A stretch of 64,000 nt of DNA from Impatiens glandulifera (taxonomy: Eukaryota; Streptophyta; Magnoliopsida; Ericales; Balsaminaceae). The translations under genes were made by a program, and so were the position numbers. This document shows, one piece after another, positions 49,004-61,668 of this stretch (the first letter of the stretch is position 1; every line of letters begins with the position of its first letter). The DNA is taken from the NCBI RefSeq assembly GCF_907164915.1, contig NC_061869.1:41289771-41353770 (forward strand), read 5' to 3'. Below the pieces are notes generated by a model. That model ran no database searches, was not told the origin of the DNA, and saw only the letters and a program-made list of their open reading frames with translations.

Positions 49004-51773
49004 TCATTGGTCCCCTTGTTCTCTTGTTCTTCTGTCTATGTCTTCGAAACATCCGGCTACGAAGCTTATTCCTGGAGCTGTGCTGCCCATCGGTCGAGTT
49101 CTTCGACTCTACATAAAATTCCCAACCGATTCGGCTCTAGCACCGCGATTTGACCGGGTACTTGAAGGAGTAGAGTTGGTCGGTTCTACTCTTGGCCGGC
49201 GTCTCCTTGTATTTAGAGGCGCGCCATCTTCCTCCTCTTCATCAGCAATCAGATCAATTTGGTGACCGACAAGATTCTCATCCGTCCGAATGTTTGTTTG
49301 TTCAGCTCGAGTAATGAGTGCGGTTACTTGATCTTTTTTCGTTTATTTGTTTGCGCTATTGTCATTCTAGCAATAGGAGGATTTTGTTGAATAACACAAG
49401 CCGCACCGACATTTTCTTGTTCAGCCGCTTTTGGATTAGCCTCTTCAGCTTGAATTCTCCGGGCTAATACTTCATCATTAATTTCGGTTTCCCTGGAAAG
49501 CCGGCCTTGTTCTGCTTCTTCGGCCTGAATCTGCTTGGCTGTTTCCTCATTTATTCGAATTTATTCCTCGGTGGACACGGCCTTGACCCTTGCCAGTTCA
49601 TCTACTTGTGCAGACATGGCTTGCACCGTTAGAAGAATTTGAGATGTAACCATTTCAACATTTTCATTTTTGGAATCGGTTTTGGAGGCCCTAGATTCCA
49701 GGGATGCCTGCCATAAGGCCATTGAGACTTGAACAACTTTCTGAATGAAATATTTTATTTCATCCGTAAAGGGAACAACTACTTGACTTTGCGCCAGGTG
49801 TAGATAGTGAACAGATAAAGACATCTATGCTCTGTTCTGATTAATTGGATTATTCTCTACATCATTAGTTTGAGTAGGAGACTTACCCGATTGAGTTTTG
49901 GTTGGTGAATTAGAGGATGGAGAAGTCGTTTGACATTTAGGAGGTGTGGAAAAGTATTTTGGTTGACTTTCTTCTTGTTCCGCCCCAGCCGATCTAGAAG
50001 ATTGACCGATTTCAAAATTCGTTCTCTCTAGCTGTTTTCCATGTCGGTTGGCCTCTTCATTGTCAACCGAATTTATCATTTTAGCATTTCTTTCAGTTTC
50101 TTCTTCCAACCTTGTTATTTTGGTTTGAAGATCCTCTTTAATCGATGTCAATATAGTCATCACAATTTTGTCCTCACGGGCTATTTCATCCATAGCGGTG
50201 TGTTTTTGACGAATGTCGTCCATGGTTGAAATTAACACCTTCAGTTTCACATTGAACTCAACCAGCTGTTCTCTTGACAGCGTGAGTTGTACAAGCGAGG
50301 TTTTGGCGAGATCAATCGCCTTTGCTTCCACAGATAACACTCTTTCCTTCTTTTCATTAAATTTTGGTCCATCTGGGAGCATGTCTCTAAATAGAACCTA
50401 TTACCTTAGTCTCTTCCATTCATAAAATAAATCGGATAACTCATAGGCTCTGTCCATAATTGTCTTTAGAATATCATCCACGATTTTATCGGCCCTCTCT
50501 TCGGCCATCTCAGAGTCCGGAATCTCAGTTTCCGGAATGGTTGTGTTGTGAGCCACCTCTTCATGAGGCGGGTTGTGATTTGATTCGGTTGAACATACTT
50601 CTTCTACCACTAGACCGGTGGATCATTTCTCGGCATGGACACTTTCATGTGCCAGAGGTTGTTCGACAAGAATTTCTTCTTCATTTCCTTCGACCGTCTC
50701 ATCGACCTGTTCATCTTTATCTGCCCGGTTGGTTTCAACATTCTGACCGGTCTCAATATATCTACTTGTCACATCGGTATCAACTAACCGATTGACGTCG
50801 TGCACGATATTAATAATCACATCCAAGGTCCTCTATTGAGCCTCTACAGCCGCAGACCCAACAGGTTGAATAGGGGACTCCCTAGGTACAGGAGTAATAA
50901 CCGGAGTAGGAATACTTACCTCATGAGTGGGGGGTGTCTTAGTTGTAGATCGGCCGGTTGCATTAGCCGATGATTCCTCGGGAGTAGGAGGAACTTCCGG
51001 GTTTTGAACAGGTTCTGCGTGAATCTACTCATCAACCGGATTTTAAATAAGAACCTCCTCAACCAGATTGGGGTTAGGAGTCTGTTCATCATCAATCAGA
51101 TTGGAAATGGGAATCTCCTCAACCGGAGTGGGGTTAGGAGAAGCCGTGCGGTTGGCCGACCTAGAGGGTGTACTTTCGGTGTCGGTTGACTAACTGACCG
51201 ATTTATTAGCCAACTGCTTCTTTCCTTTCTTCGTCTTTTCCTTAGTTTTTTTAACCTTAGGCTTCTTAGCCTTCGGTTCAGTATCTTTCGATACCCTCTC
51301 TCTTGGTGCCTTCTCGACTCTAACTAGGTTTTTCCCAATATTGACGGTATTTACTATTTTGGGATTTGAAGGTGTTGTAGGATCTTTCCAATCTGCATGG
51401 CATAGCTTAGAGACCGGTCCTTCTTTCAGGCCACCATTTCACATAGATTCTCAAATAATACGTCGGCCCAGTCGATTTTGTCATCATGAATGATGCCAGT
51501 CATCATCTCAAACTTGGGCCGAGTTAGGTTATCGAAATTACTTCCTTTCCTTTGAAGGGATTTGGAAACGATGTCGCATAGACACCGGTATTCGAACTTC
51601 AGCGAGCTCTTCTTCCCGATAAACTTCACCAGTTCATCCGAATTTGAGATTATCTTTTGAATCTCCACTGCATCTTCTTCCGGTAAGTTTGTCAGAAAGT
51701 CGCGCCCTTCAGTGGGCAGACGAAGGGCTTCGGCGAATTTCTCATCCGATATCGGGAAATTATTACTGCCCAC
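49004..51773 (-). pseudogene. Gag-like / repeat-family protein, copy 2 (nearly complete, interrupted)
   Basis: Starts at 51773 with MGSNNFPISDEKFAEALRLP and runs through SSLKFEYRCLCDIVSKSLQR and PKFEMMTGIIHDDKIDWADV to MVA, where GGA (copy 1) has become TGA at about 51426. It resumes through a Lys/Pro-rich linker, 50610-50401 (EERADKIVDDILKTIMDRAY), 50382-49825 (DMLPDGPKFNEKKERVLSVE) and 49824-49561. It continues past that point with a repeated RIQAEEA motif (about 49560-49400), an acidic patch DLIADEEEEDGAP, Arg-rich TRRRRPRVEP and an end at the TGA at 49004. That is about 920 codons on paper with several stops. It precedes A unit 3 exactly as copy 1 precedes A unit 1. Function unknown; gag-like by architecture and repetition. 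Confidence 0.6.
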
Positions 51774-53170
51774 CGTTTCTTTTTAGAAGAATTTGTGATG
51801 ACAAATATAGTGAATTACTATTTCATTTTGTTTATTTATGATTCAAACTATTGTCTCGATGATGAACTAGGTTTGTTTGATGTAGGGATTTTTTTGAAGA
51901 GTAAATCATGTTTGACCTTTTTGATAGTATCCTTAGTCGTCATCAACTCAATTCGATAAGTTTGATAAGATCAACTCAATTCGATATAGGTTCGGTACTT
52001 CGGTTAACTGAAAATATGTTGGCAATAACCGTGTCCCTAATCTTAGGAAAGACTTCATATGACTTGGCTAACTTCATATGTTAACTTTTCTAATCTTTTT
52101 TTAATGTAACTTGTTATGGCTCTTAATGTTGGTTGGTGATTGATGTCTTATGATTTTCTCAATTGATATTTCTTTTGAGTTTTGTCATGTTTCCTGAGTT
52201 TATTTGTCTAATTCTTTTATATTCTTGTAATTCAATTTATTTAGCCATTGTTAAATAATTTATCAATAAACATTAAATTTGAATTATAAAAAAGTAGAAA
52301 TTCGATAAGAGTAACGATAATTACGATAACACTAAACCCTAATAACGAGACCTAGTCAGAATTAATAGTTATATTCTATGAACCAAAATTACAATCACAA
52401 TATTAAAATAAGAGTGGAGCATCATTGGAAGTGTTTTGGATTATTTTTAGTGTTTAATTCATTTTATTAGTTGGTATTTCTGAACTTAGACTATCTTTTT
52501 CTTTGAATACAAAGTATTTTATAATTGTAGTTTTTGATATGAAAGTCATCAATGTATATATTATCATGATTTGTTAGACATAAGCTATATTTTATAATTG
52601 TAGTTTTTATGTTATGAAAGTCATCAATGTATATATTATCATAATTTACTAGACATAACTAGCTTACTAGGTATATATTGCATACAATTGTTTTAACTCT
52701 TAACTTATATTAATATGTAGATTAATTACATTTATGTCTCAATGTTTGTAATCAAAGAATGCCAAGATAATATCATAAAAATATTATGAAACATATTTCT
52801 TGTTTATACTATACAAACTATTTGTTAGTGTACAAATGGGTATTGAAAACTAAGTTCAAGGGGAATGAACATATTTATTGTCAAATTTGTTAACATGATT
52901 ATATCTTATCTAAATATCTTCATTCATTGCTTAGAAAGACAATAATTTATTAGGATTTTGCGAATTAAGAAGAGCTTAAGTATGATGTCGAACTTTTAAA
53001 TGAGGAATGAACGAGAGGCACTTCTATTTCAAAACAAATAATTTTTGAAACAGTTTAGAATGCTTGAATTTTGAATTAAGAAATTTAATATTGTTCAAGA
53101 TTTGGTTAATCTAATAACCTCTAATACGTTTATAAATCATGAATAAAAGTAATTATTTATAATTATTTTA

Positions 53171-53203
53171 CACAGTTCCCAGGATTAAAATCTGTCTTTG
53201 ATA
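53171..53203 (+). tRNA. Initiator tRNA-Met pseudogene, 3' half only
   Basis: CACAGTTCCCAGGATTAAAATCTG aligns to the variable loop, T arm and acceptor of the copy at 3511-3582 and shares its ATTAAAATCTG changes. The 5' half is absent. Confidence 0.6.
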
Positions 53204-54648
53204 TGATTTTTCATTTTTTTACTGTTTTATTTAGTTTATCTTCAATTATATTTAGGTCTCAATGTTTTTAATCAAGGTAACTTATATACAATCATACAAA
53301 TATTATGAAACATATTTCTGGTATGTTTCTACAAACTATTTGTTAGCGGGCAAATGGATATTGAGAACAAAGTAAGAGGAATGTATATATTTGTTGTTAA
53401 ACTTTTTAGCACAATTATATCTTATATAATAAATCAACATATCGAGAATGGTGTAGAAATACTTTTAGGAGAAAAAAAATTGGTTTTGCTGTCATCGGAT
53501 GTATGGGAGGCGTTTCTATCCGCTTGGATTTTGAAGATGGAAATTCAATATTATTGAAGATTTGGTTAATCTAATCAATTCTATCAACCTCTGCTAAGTT
53601 ATAAAACAAATGGGTACTGAAAACTAAGTTGGGAATGTATAGATTTGTGAATTTTATAAAAAGCTTGAATTTTGAAGATAGAAAATCAATATTCTTAAAA
53701 ATTTATTAAATATTTTTCATCTAAACAATTCTAGACACCTCACATGAATTGTGAAAAAGATCTTGAAAAAAGATTGACTTACAAAATGTATTCCTTTTCA
53801 AGGGTTTTCAAGGGTTATATGATATTATTGGCATTTTTTGTCCATTAGAAATTATTAATAAAAATGATGAAAATATTTCATAATTTAAATGTTATATATT
53901 TTAAAGATAAATAAAATTATTTTGTTATTTTAGTTTATGTTTTTGATGATATGATTAAATAAATGATTGACAAGGATAATGGGTAATTTGAATTAAATTC
54001 TAAAATCTGTTTATTTTCCAAAATTATTAGTTTTGAGATTTTTGGGTAAAAGAAGAGCTAGTTTGATAATTATTTGATTTTTACAAAAACAAATCACAAT
54101 CACATCATAACTATATATATTCTCAATAATCAAATTAATTAATTCATAATTTAGTATTTACTTTATTTTTATAAATTTTAAATATAAAAAGTATTTTAAT
54201 ATTTAATCTACTTAACCCAAAAAAATCTCACATTTTCATCAAATAAAATTTTGATTTCATATCTTTAAAATACATCAAGTAACTCCACAACAAACAATAA
54301 GTAAATATAGAATGCAAATTTATTTTTAAAAAACATGATTATTTGAATGATGTGATTAATGATTCAAGAACGTATTATTTGAGATTAATTTCATATTATT
54401 CAGAAAATCTCATCTGACTTGTCTAGTTATTTATTCTATATGCAGACTACAAGAATAATTAAAATTGCATTTAGCAGGTTAGTTCTTTCAAATATGTCAA
54501 AAAGTTTTAACTTTAATCAATTTCTGTAAATAGGCTTCTTTCAAACTTATTTTTGATAATCTTTTTATTTCAATTGAATGGAGAATTCTAAATATAATAA
54601 AATATTAAAACATGAATAAAGTTTATTATTTACAATTTTATTAACAAA

Positions 54649-54719
54649 ATCAGAGTGGCGTATCGGAAGCGTGGTGGGCCTATAACCCACATGTCTCAGG
54701 ATTGAAACCTGTGTCTATT
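54649..54719 (+). tRNA. Initiator tRNA-Met-like pseudogene, A unit 3 (anticodon TAT)
   Basis: The best preserved copy: ATCAGAGTGGCGTATCGGAA, GCGTGGTGGGCC, TATAACCCAC, then AGGATTGAAACCTGTGTCT. The anticodon is TAT instead of CAT, and the 3' acceptor strand is altered (GTGTCTATT). The match to plant initiator tRNA-Met is otherwise close. Confidence 0.78.
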
Positions 54720-56878
54720 TTTTAGTGTGTATTGAAAATAAAGAAAGGAGATATGTTCATAATTGTTGTCAAACTTGGCTTTATAAATTAAGAGGAATTG
54801 GAGCTCAAGAATGGTGTAGAAAGATTTTTGGGAGATAGAAGAATCAATTGTACTGTCATGAGATGAATGAGAGAAACTTCTATCCCGAATAATTCAGAAG
54901 TTTTTTATAAACAATTTGGATTTTAAATATGAAAATTCAATATTTTTAAAAGATTTTATTAAATATTTTTCATCTATATCAATTATAGCAACCTCTAATA
55001 AGCGGTAAGAATGATCTTGAAAAGAAGATTGGTTTACAAAAATTAATCTCTTCCAAAGATTATAAGATATATCTAGTGTCTTTGCACATAAGAAATCATT
55101 AATAAAATCAGTAAAATATTTAATAATTTAGAATGTTATATATTTTTAAAATGATTTTGCAAATTAAGAAAAATTGGAGCTGAAGAGTGTAAATTTTTTA
55201 GAGGTAGAAGAATCAATTTTGCTGTCATAAAATGAATATAGACACTTCTATTCCAAATCAAAGAATTCTGAATTTTTTATACAATTTTGATTTTGAAGAT
55301 GAAAATTCAATATTCTTAAAGATTTTATTAAATATTGTTCATTTATATCAATTCTAGTAACATCTAATAAGTTGTGAGAATGATCTTGAAAAGAAGATTT
55401 ATTTATAAAAAGTATTTTGTTATTTTAGTTTATGATTTGAATAATATGATGAAATTTGGATTAAATTTAAGGCTTTATTTGAAATATGGTTATTTTCAAA
55501 TTTTAATTTTGGTTTTGAAGTATTTATTATTTTGGTAAAATTGTCAGAGCTAGTTTGATATTGAGTTATTTGGGTTTAAAAAAAAACATCTTAATCATAT
55601 TATATTAGGTATATTCTCAATCATCAAATTAATTAATTCATTTAATTTAAAATACTAAACATATTTATTTTAATTTTATAAATTGTCATTTTAACAACTT
55701 AATCTAAATAATAATAAAAAACCCACATTTTCATTGAATGAAATTTGATTTCATACTTTTCAAATAATTCTACAAAAATATCAAGCTTATACTTGACACT
55801 TTCTTTTCAAAGGTTGAGACAGTGTTCCCTAACCGTCACTCTCGACTCAAGATAGATTATTAATTAGTATTTTCTACTATTTTGGTAGGTATTTCGGTAG
55901 GATACAAATATTCGGTTATAAGTATCTTCGTCTATTAGAAACATGGTTTGAATCTTATTATTAAAATAATTTAGATTAGTAACCATTTTTTTGGTCTTAA
56001 ATCATAATTATTTTGTTCGATTTATTTGTATTATTTCTCATCACTAATATATACACTTAATTTTTATATTTTTGTATGAATGAAAAATGTTAGTATGACT
56101 TACACAGTAATGACGTTCACTTCAACATAAGACTAAGACGTTCTAAGTGAGATTCGAACAAAAACATATCATTTCTTATATATTATATTATATAAAATAA
56201 AATATTAATTTTTAATTTAAATACATTTATATTTAACTATTCAATTTTGTTTAAAGTGATTAAATATTATTTAAAGTATATAAAGAGCTTAAAATATTAG
56301 AAAGCTATTTAAAATATTATTTAAAATACTCAATTTCTGATAGGGACAAAGTATTAAAAATCAGTTATATCAATCCTCCTACAAAGTTTAAAGTATATAA
56401 AGAACTTAAAATATTATTTGAATAAATTCTAACAATTTTTATAAATAAAGAAATACATTGTTTAGCTATATTTTTAATCAAACTTAGGGATTGTTTGAGT
56501 AAATTATTTGAAAGTATTTCGTAATTTGTTTGATCTTAAACTATTTATGGTTTGATTTATTTTAATAGAATAATTTAAATATATACATTTTATTTTAAAA
56601 TATAAGAAATATGACTATAATCATTCAATTTTAATAATTTAAGTAAAATGATTTAAATTTAATTTAATTTTAAAATGTAATTAAAAAATTATGAAAAATA
56701 TATTTTAGTTAATAACTTAAATATTAAGTTTATTTATTTGAATGAAATTAAAACAAAAATCTTTAACGGTTGATTAACATCATAATTTACATGATATGAC
56801 AACTTGAATTCTTACTGTTTTTCTCCATATAAATAAGTAATTAAAAAAATAAAAATAATAATAATTAAAAAATATATG

Positions 56879-56887
56879 TATATATAG
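56879..56887 (+). promoter_or_regulatory. TATA box of coiled-coil gene copy 3
   Basis: TATATATAG about 70 nt before the exon 1 ATG, with a CT-rich leader (TTTCTCGCCTCTCTCTCGG) between. Confidence 0.5.
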
Positions 56888-56954
56888 AGTTAGTTATTTT
56901 CTTACTTACATATCATATTTAAGATTTCTCGCCTCTCTCTCGGTAATCGGAGAT

Positions 56955-58407
56955 ATGAAGTTTTCAGTTCGCAATTTGCAGGTACATATGAGATTTCTAC
57001 TTTTTAAGCTATTTTCATTACTTGTACGAAGAATCAAATGTATGAAAAGAGACGGTTCTGAGAATAGTTTAAATATAATTTTATTCAGAAAGTATTGAAA
57101 ACTAATGACTGTTGTGGATATGAAAGAAATGTAGATTAATCAAATGTTGTTACATGTTTAGATTAATGAAATGCTAATAGTTTGTCTCCTTTTGAAGTTC
57201 GAAAATATAGGTTTTTGATTAAACATATTTTTATGGGATGGATCAATTTAATGGGGTAACTTTATGTTTGAAATCATATGCTTATTTCAGCAGAATTCTT
57301 TAGTGTTTTGTTATACACATGTCTTTTCCTGTGCTGATTTTTATTTCTCCTTGTTGCAGAAATAGAAAAATAAAGTTACAGACCTTTTTAAAAGCTCATA
57401 AAACAGATTACAAGAATTCAGGTGAAGAATCCAAACTAAACAATTATGTACTGCGTTTGCTTTATGATAAGAATCAGCTGAAGAAGAATGAGAAAGGAGA
57501 TGTTTCAGTTCTTATAAAGAAGATTGAAGAGATCGAGAGCAATTCAAGATCCAAAATTGAAACCTTAATGGCACATTCTAACTGCCTTCAACTCAAGATG
57601 AACAAAATGACTTCAAACTACATCAAAGCTTCAAGCCTATTAAACAACCCAAACATCCAATCCAACTCCAACACCAACACCAACACCAACACCAACGAGA
57701 GTATGATACTAGAACTGGCTGCATTAAGAACAGAAAACAATCATCCACACAATATAATATTCGAAATGAAGAAAGATAATAGGAAAACTGTGAGTCATCA
57801 AAACAACATCATAAAAAAGTTAAGCGACGAGAACAAGGAAGTGAAACAACTAGCGGAGAAGAAGATCAATGAGACAACTGGAGAGTTACGTAAGAATTTA
57901 GAAGATCAAATCCGAATGATGAGTAGGAGCATAAAGGTAGCAAAACAACTTCATATTGAGAACAAGGAAGTCTACATGAAAATAAGAGACAAGTACTCGA
58001 AAGAGAAGACTGACATGATAATTATTGAGGACATGATGAAGGAACTCAACAGGGTGGGAGTTAAGATCAAGGAATTCAGCGATGATATTAAGAAGATGGT
58101 TTCAACGTTTTCTTGTTGGGATGTGTTTGCGAAGGAATGGGCTAGGAAGAAAGGAATGGAGGAGAAAGAATGGGAAGAAGAGATAATGGAATTAAGGGAG
58201 AAGGTGAAGGAAATGGAGAAGGTTGTGATTGAGAAAGAAGAAGAGATTTCTATGATTGGGGAGGAGAAGAAGGAGGCTATTAGACAATTATGTGTTTGGA
58301 TTGATTATCATCGAAACACTAGGAGGGGTTACTTGAAGGAAATTGTCTCAAGAAATCGTCGAAACTTCAGGATTTTGCGAATTAGGAAGAGCTCAAGTAT
58401 GATGTAG
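56955..58407 (+). CDS. CIP1-like: CIP1-like coiled-coil protein, copy 3 (two exons, intact)
   Basis: Exon 1, 56955-56981, encodes MKFSVRNLQ and ends CAG|GTACAT. The 400-nt intron ends at AAAGTTACAG (57381). Exon 2, 57382-58407, continues in frame as TFLKAHKTDYKNSGEESKLN and on to a TAG, 350 residues in all. A stronger-looking acceptor (CTTGTTGCAG, 57359) lies 22 nt upstream, but its use would give a stop after two codons. Features: short basic N-terminus, Asn/Thr repeat about residues 95-110, long Lys/Glu coiled coils, and C-terminal EEKKEAIRQLCVWIDYHRNT. The last closely matches plant CIP1/myosin-heavy-chain-related proteins, which are cytoskeleton-associated; CIP1 binds the light-signalling ligase COP1. 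It is far shorter than CIP1. It has a TATA box and CT-rich leader and a tRNA-iMet-like piece 190 bp downstream. It is the only copy with an unbroken model; expression is unproven. Confidence 0.7.
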
Positions 58408-58598
58408 AATTTTTGCAGGGATGAACGACATCGCTTCTATTTCAAAACAAATAATTCCTGAAATATTATAGAAAGCTTGAATTTTGAATTAAGAAATTTA
58501 ATATTTTTCAAGATTTGGTTAATCTAAACTATATTAGAAACCTCTAATAAGCTTATGAAACATGAATAAAATGTATTATTTACCATTATCTAATTTAA

Positions 58599-58667
58599 AT
58601 TAGAGTGACGCAACAGAAGCATGGTGGGCCATAACCCACACGTCCCAGATCGAAATTTGGCTCTTCA
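58599..58667 (+). tRNA. Initiator tRNA-Met pseudogene downstream of coiled-coil gene copy 3
   Basis: ATTAGAGTGACGCAACAGAA, GTGGGCCATAACCCACACGT, CCCAGATCGAAATTTGGCTCT. CAT is kept but one C is lost from the anticodon loop side, and the T stem is weakened. It corresponds to the copies at 9315 and 44816. Confidence 0.72.
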
Positions 58668-58975
58668 ATTATATTTAAGTCTGAATATTTTTAATCAAAG
58701 TAACTAAGATACAATCATACAAATGTTATGATATATATTTATTGTTTATAATATGTTCCTACAAAGTATTTATCATACAAATATTATTAAACATATTTCT
58801 TGTTTATAGTAAGTTCCTACAAAGTATTTGCTAGTAGACAAATGGCTATTGAAAATTAAGTTGAGAAGGTGTAGATTTGTGAGTTATAAAAAATTTGAAT
58901 TTTGAAGATAGAAATTCAATATTCTTAAAGATTTATTAATAATGTTTCATCTAATCAATTCAAGACAACTCTAAT

Positions 58976-61668
58976 GAGGAAGAGGAAGAGGAGGAGGAGG
59001 AATAGGAGTAGGAGGAGGAGGAGGAATCGGTCATCCAAATTCATACCAACTCAAATGATAACGATGATGATCCGACTGAAGATATCATAAATCAGAATAT
59101 TACCACTCTTCTAAACAACTTCCTCTACTATTTCGGATTTAATTTCATTTTTCCTTTTTTGAACAACAACCTTTTGAACCACATCAATCGCATGTCATCT
59201 CTTTTCCTTTCTTCTTCTTATTTGATTTTATATAAGCATATTTTTATATTTTTAATTCATGTATACAGATGGTTTAGGTTCTTTTGGAAGACATTCATAA
59301 CTACTTTAGTGATGTACACCGCAATAATTGAAACATTTCAACTCAGTTTTATGGATAAACCGAAAGGTTTCTTCATATTGGTTGATAGATTGAGTGATAT
59401 CGCATTTATTATAAATTCGATTATTATCTTTTTTTTATTGACATCTGAAAGTTAATTTTATTTGTTATGACCTATATGAATCAACTCGTTATTATGGATA
59501 TGATATCATATTACTACTGAATTTAATTTCTTCTATGTTACCCCCTCTGCTGAAAATTCATATCCATGATACTACCTTCTTTTAATCAAGTAGATTCTTT
59601 AAGATAATGAGACTATGGCGTTCGTATAATGTTCATGCGGGGGTTTCGACGTGTATTTTTTATTTTAAATTTAATTTTATAATATTTCAGCAACTAATTT
59701 CAATCATTTTTTAGGATGGAAAAGAACAAAAAGTATAATTATTTCTACGTCCGACTGTCTAAGTTGCTATTTGTAAGTGCATTTGATTCAATAAACTTTT
59801 ATTTCAATTTTATTATTATTTCAAATATATCAATGTTTCATTTGTAGGTAACGCTTCTAACTGTCCATTTAGAAGCTTGCATTTATTTCCGCCTTGCAGC
59901 CCATTATATGAATCCATCTAAAACATGGATCGGAGCTATAGATGGGAACTTTCAATAAAAAAGTTTAGTTAGAAAATACATTATTTCAGTGTATTTATCT
60001 ATCACAACCATTAAAGCAGTTGGATATGGGGATTTGCATGCTATAAACCAGTGGGAAATGTTATTTGGCAGTATATATATGCTTCTTAACATGATCATAA
60101 CTGTGTATATACTCGGAAATTTAAGAAATATTTTCGTTCATAACGAAAAAGACATTGAATACTTTGTAATTATTACTGTTTTTTTGTACACTACATTAAA
60201 TTTTTTTACTCTAATTGTTTTCTTTGGCGCGTAATAACAATTTTCCCAAATCTCTACATGATAGGATAATGAGGCAGGTATGACACAATTTTAAAAATGG
60301 TGTTATTGATGAACAAACAAAAAATCAGCTTCCAAAATCCATTAGATCCAGCCTTTAAATTTTTCTTTACAATAATCTTATCCGGGAAGTATATTTATTT
60401 GAAGGAGTATCTGACAACCTCGTCTTACAATTGGTAAAAACATATTAAATATTTTGAGATTTTTAAGGTGATTTTGTCTAATTAACTAATTATATGTTTT
60501 TTTTATCATAAATCAGGTTTGTAAGATGAAAATAGAATTTTTTCCAGCAAATGAATATGTAATAAATCACTACGATTCATCGTATATGTATGTTTTGATT
60601 GACGGAGGGATGGTAAGTATGAAAATTAATAACTCAATTTTATTATTCATATTTTCTAACTAAATTATAATGGTAATTTTCAGGATCTTTTTGACATTGA
60701 GGACAATCTGGAGAGAAATTTAGGGGCTGGTAAAATTTGTGTTGAGGTCAATATGGTATGTTCAGGATTGCGTTACATAGTTGCTAAGACAACGGAGTCC
60801 ACCAAACTATTGCGAATACACATGTATAAATTTTTCGACAAGGCTAATATTGGTGATGGCCCAATAATACTTAACAATATGATCAAGGTTAGTTTCATAA
60901 ATTATATTATAATTTATACTGTTTTTGGTGAACTACTAAAATATGTCTTTTTTTGTATGAGCATTTAAGAGGAACAAATGTGGCAGCATGAAACAAAATT
61001 GAGAAAAATTTAGACTGCGAAAGTTTGAAGTGGCTTCTTCCGATCTACTTTGCTGCCGAAAGAGGATTTGTGGCTTTAGTTTATAAATTACTTCGAGAAA
61101 ATGGTGATCCATATCAAGCAGATTCTAATGGTAGAACATCTTTGGTAAGTTTTTGATTTTATTAAACTTATTATTGATAAATGTTTTAAATAATCAGTAA
61201 TCTAAATATGTTTGATTTGTATTAACAATATTTTGATAGTTTTTTCAAAAAAACTGTTATAGATGTTGATGGTATAGTTCCGCTTTGGAATGCATTGAAG
61301 ACAACTTCTTATGAGTGTATTGAAGCACTAGAAAGAAATTGTGGAGATTTATGCCAAGGGATAATGGAGAGATCATGCTAAGTAAGATTGTATACTATGG
61401 TGGGGATCTAACACTCGATGAAGAAAGTGGAGACACACCTCTTCACGTTGCTATTAGAAAAAGAAATCGCAACGTTGTTAGGTATTTAATGAATCAAGGG
61501 GCAGATGTTCACGCCTTAGACAACCAGGGGCTGAGTTGTATTAGTTTAACTAATCAACTCAATAACGAAGTCATCCTAAACATTTGTCGTGGTAAATTTG
61601 AAACATGGCCTAAAGATGAGCCTAGAGTTGGAAATGAAAGCACATCGTCGCATGCGGTACAGAGTTAA
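58976..61668 (+). pseudogene. AKT1-like: AKT1-like Shaker K+ channel, copy 3 (degenerate)
   Basis: Starts in a GA-rich acidic tract with TAG stops, joined directly to A unit 3. It keeps the exon 2 acceptor lost in the other copies (GTATACAG|ATGG) but its exon 1 donor border has changed (CGCAT|GT). S1 reads FFWKTFITTLVMYTAIIETF. The pore exon (about 59848-60166) reads YLSITTIKAVGYGDLHAINQ then WEMLFGSIYML: it lacks the TAG of copies 1 and 2, but the residue before VGYGD is Ala where channels have Thr. Before it a TAA interrupts NFQ*KSLVRK. The start of the following linker exon (RHIVMGSSD) is deleted (joined at 60223/60226), one ankyrin exon is missing (between 61146 and 61255), and 37 bp are lost near 61356 in CTTATGCCAAGG|GATAATGG. 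The last 109 codons stay open (SGDTPLHVAIRKRN, YLMNQGADVHALDN). Not functional. Confidence 0.85.

Larger units (their letters stand above)
51778..58975 (+). repeat. A unit, copy 3
   Basis: Collinear with copy 1 from the header to the coiled-coil gene and the tRNA-like piece after it, then continuing about 170 bp further than copy 1. It ends abruptly at CTCTAATGAG|GAAGAGG, where AKT1-like copy 3 begins inside its GAG tract. The 5' half of the first tRNA-like piece is deleted. Confidence 0.85.

Noticed and set aside
57319..57381. Upstream ATG that would extend the CIP1-like copy 3 to 362 residues (MSFPVLIF...)
   Set aside because: It lies in the pyrimidine tract of the intron before the 3' splice site; the 27-nt first exon gives a better start.
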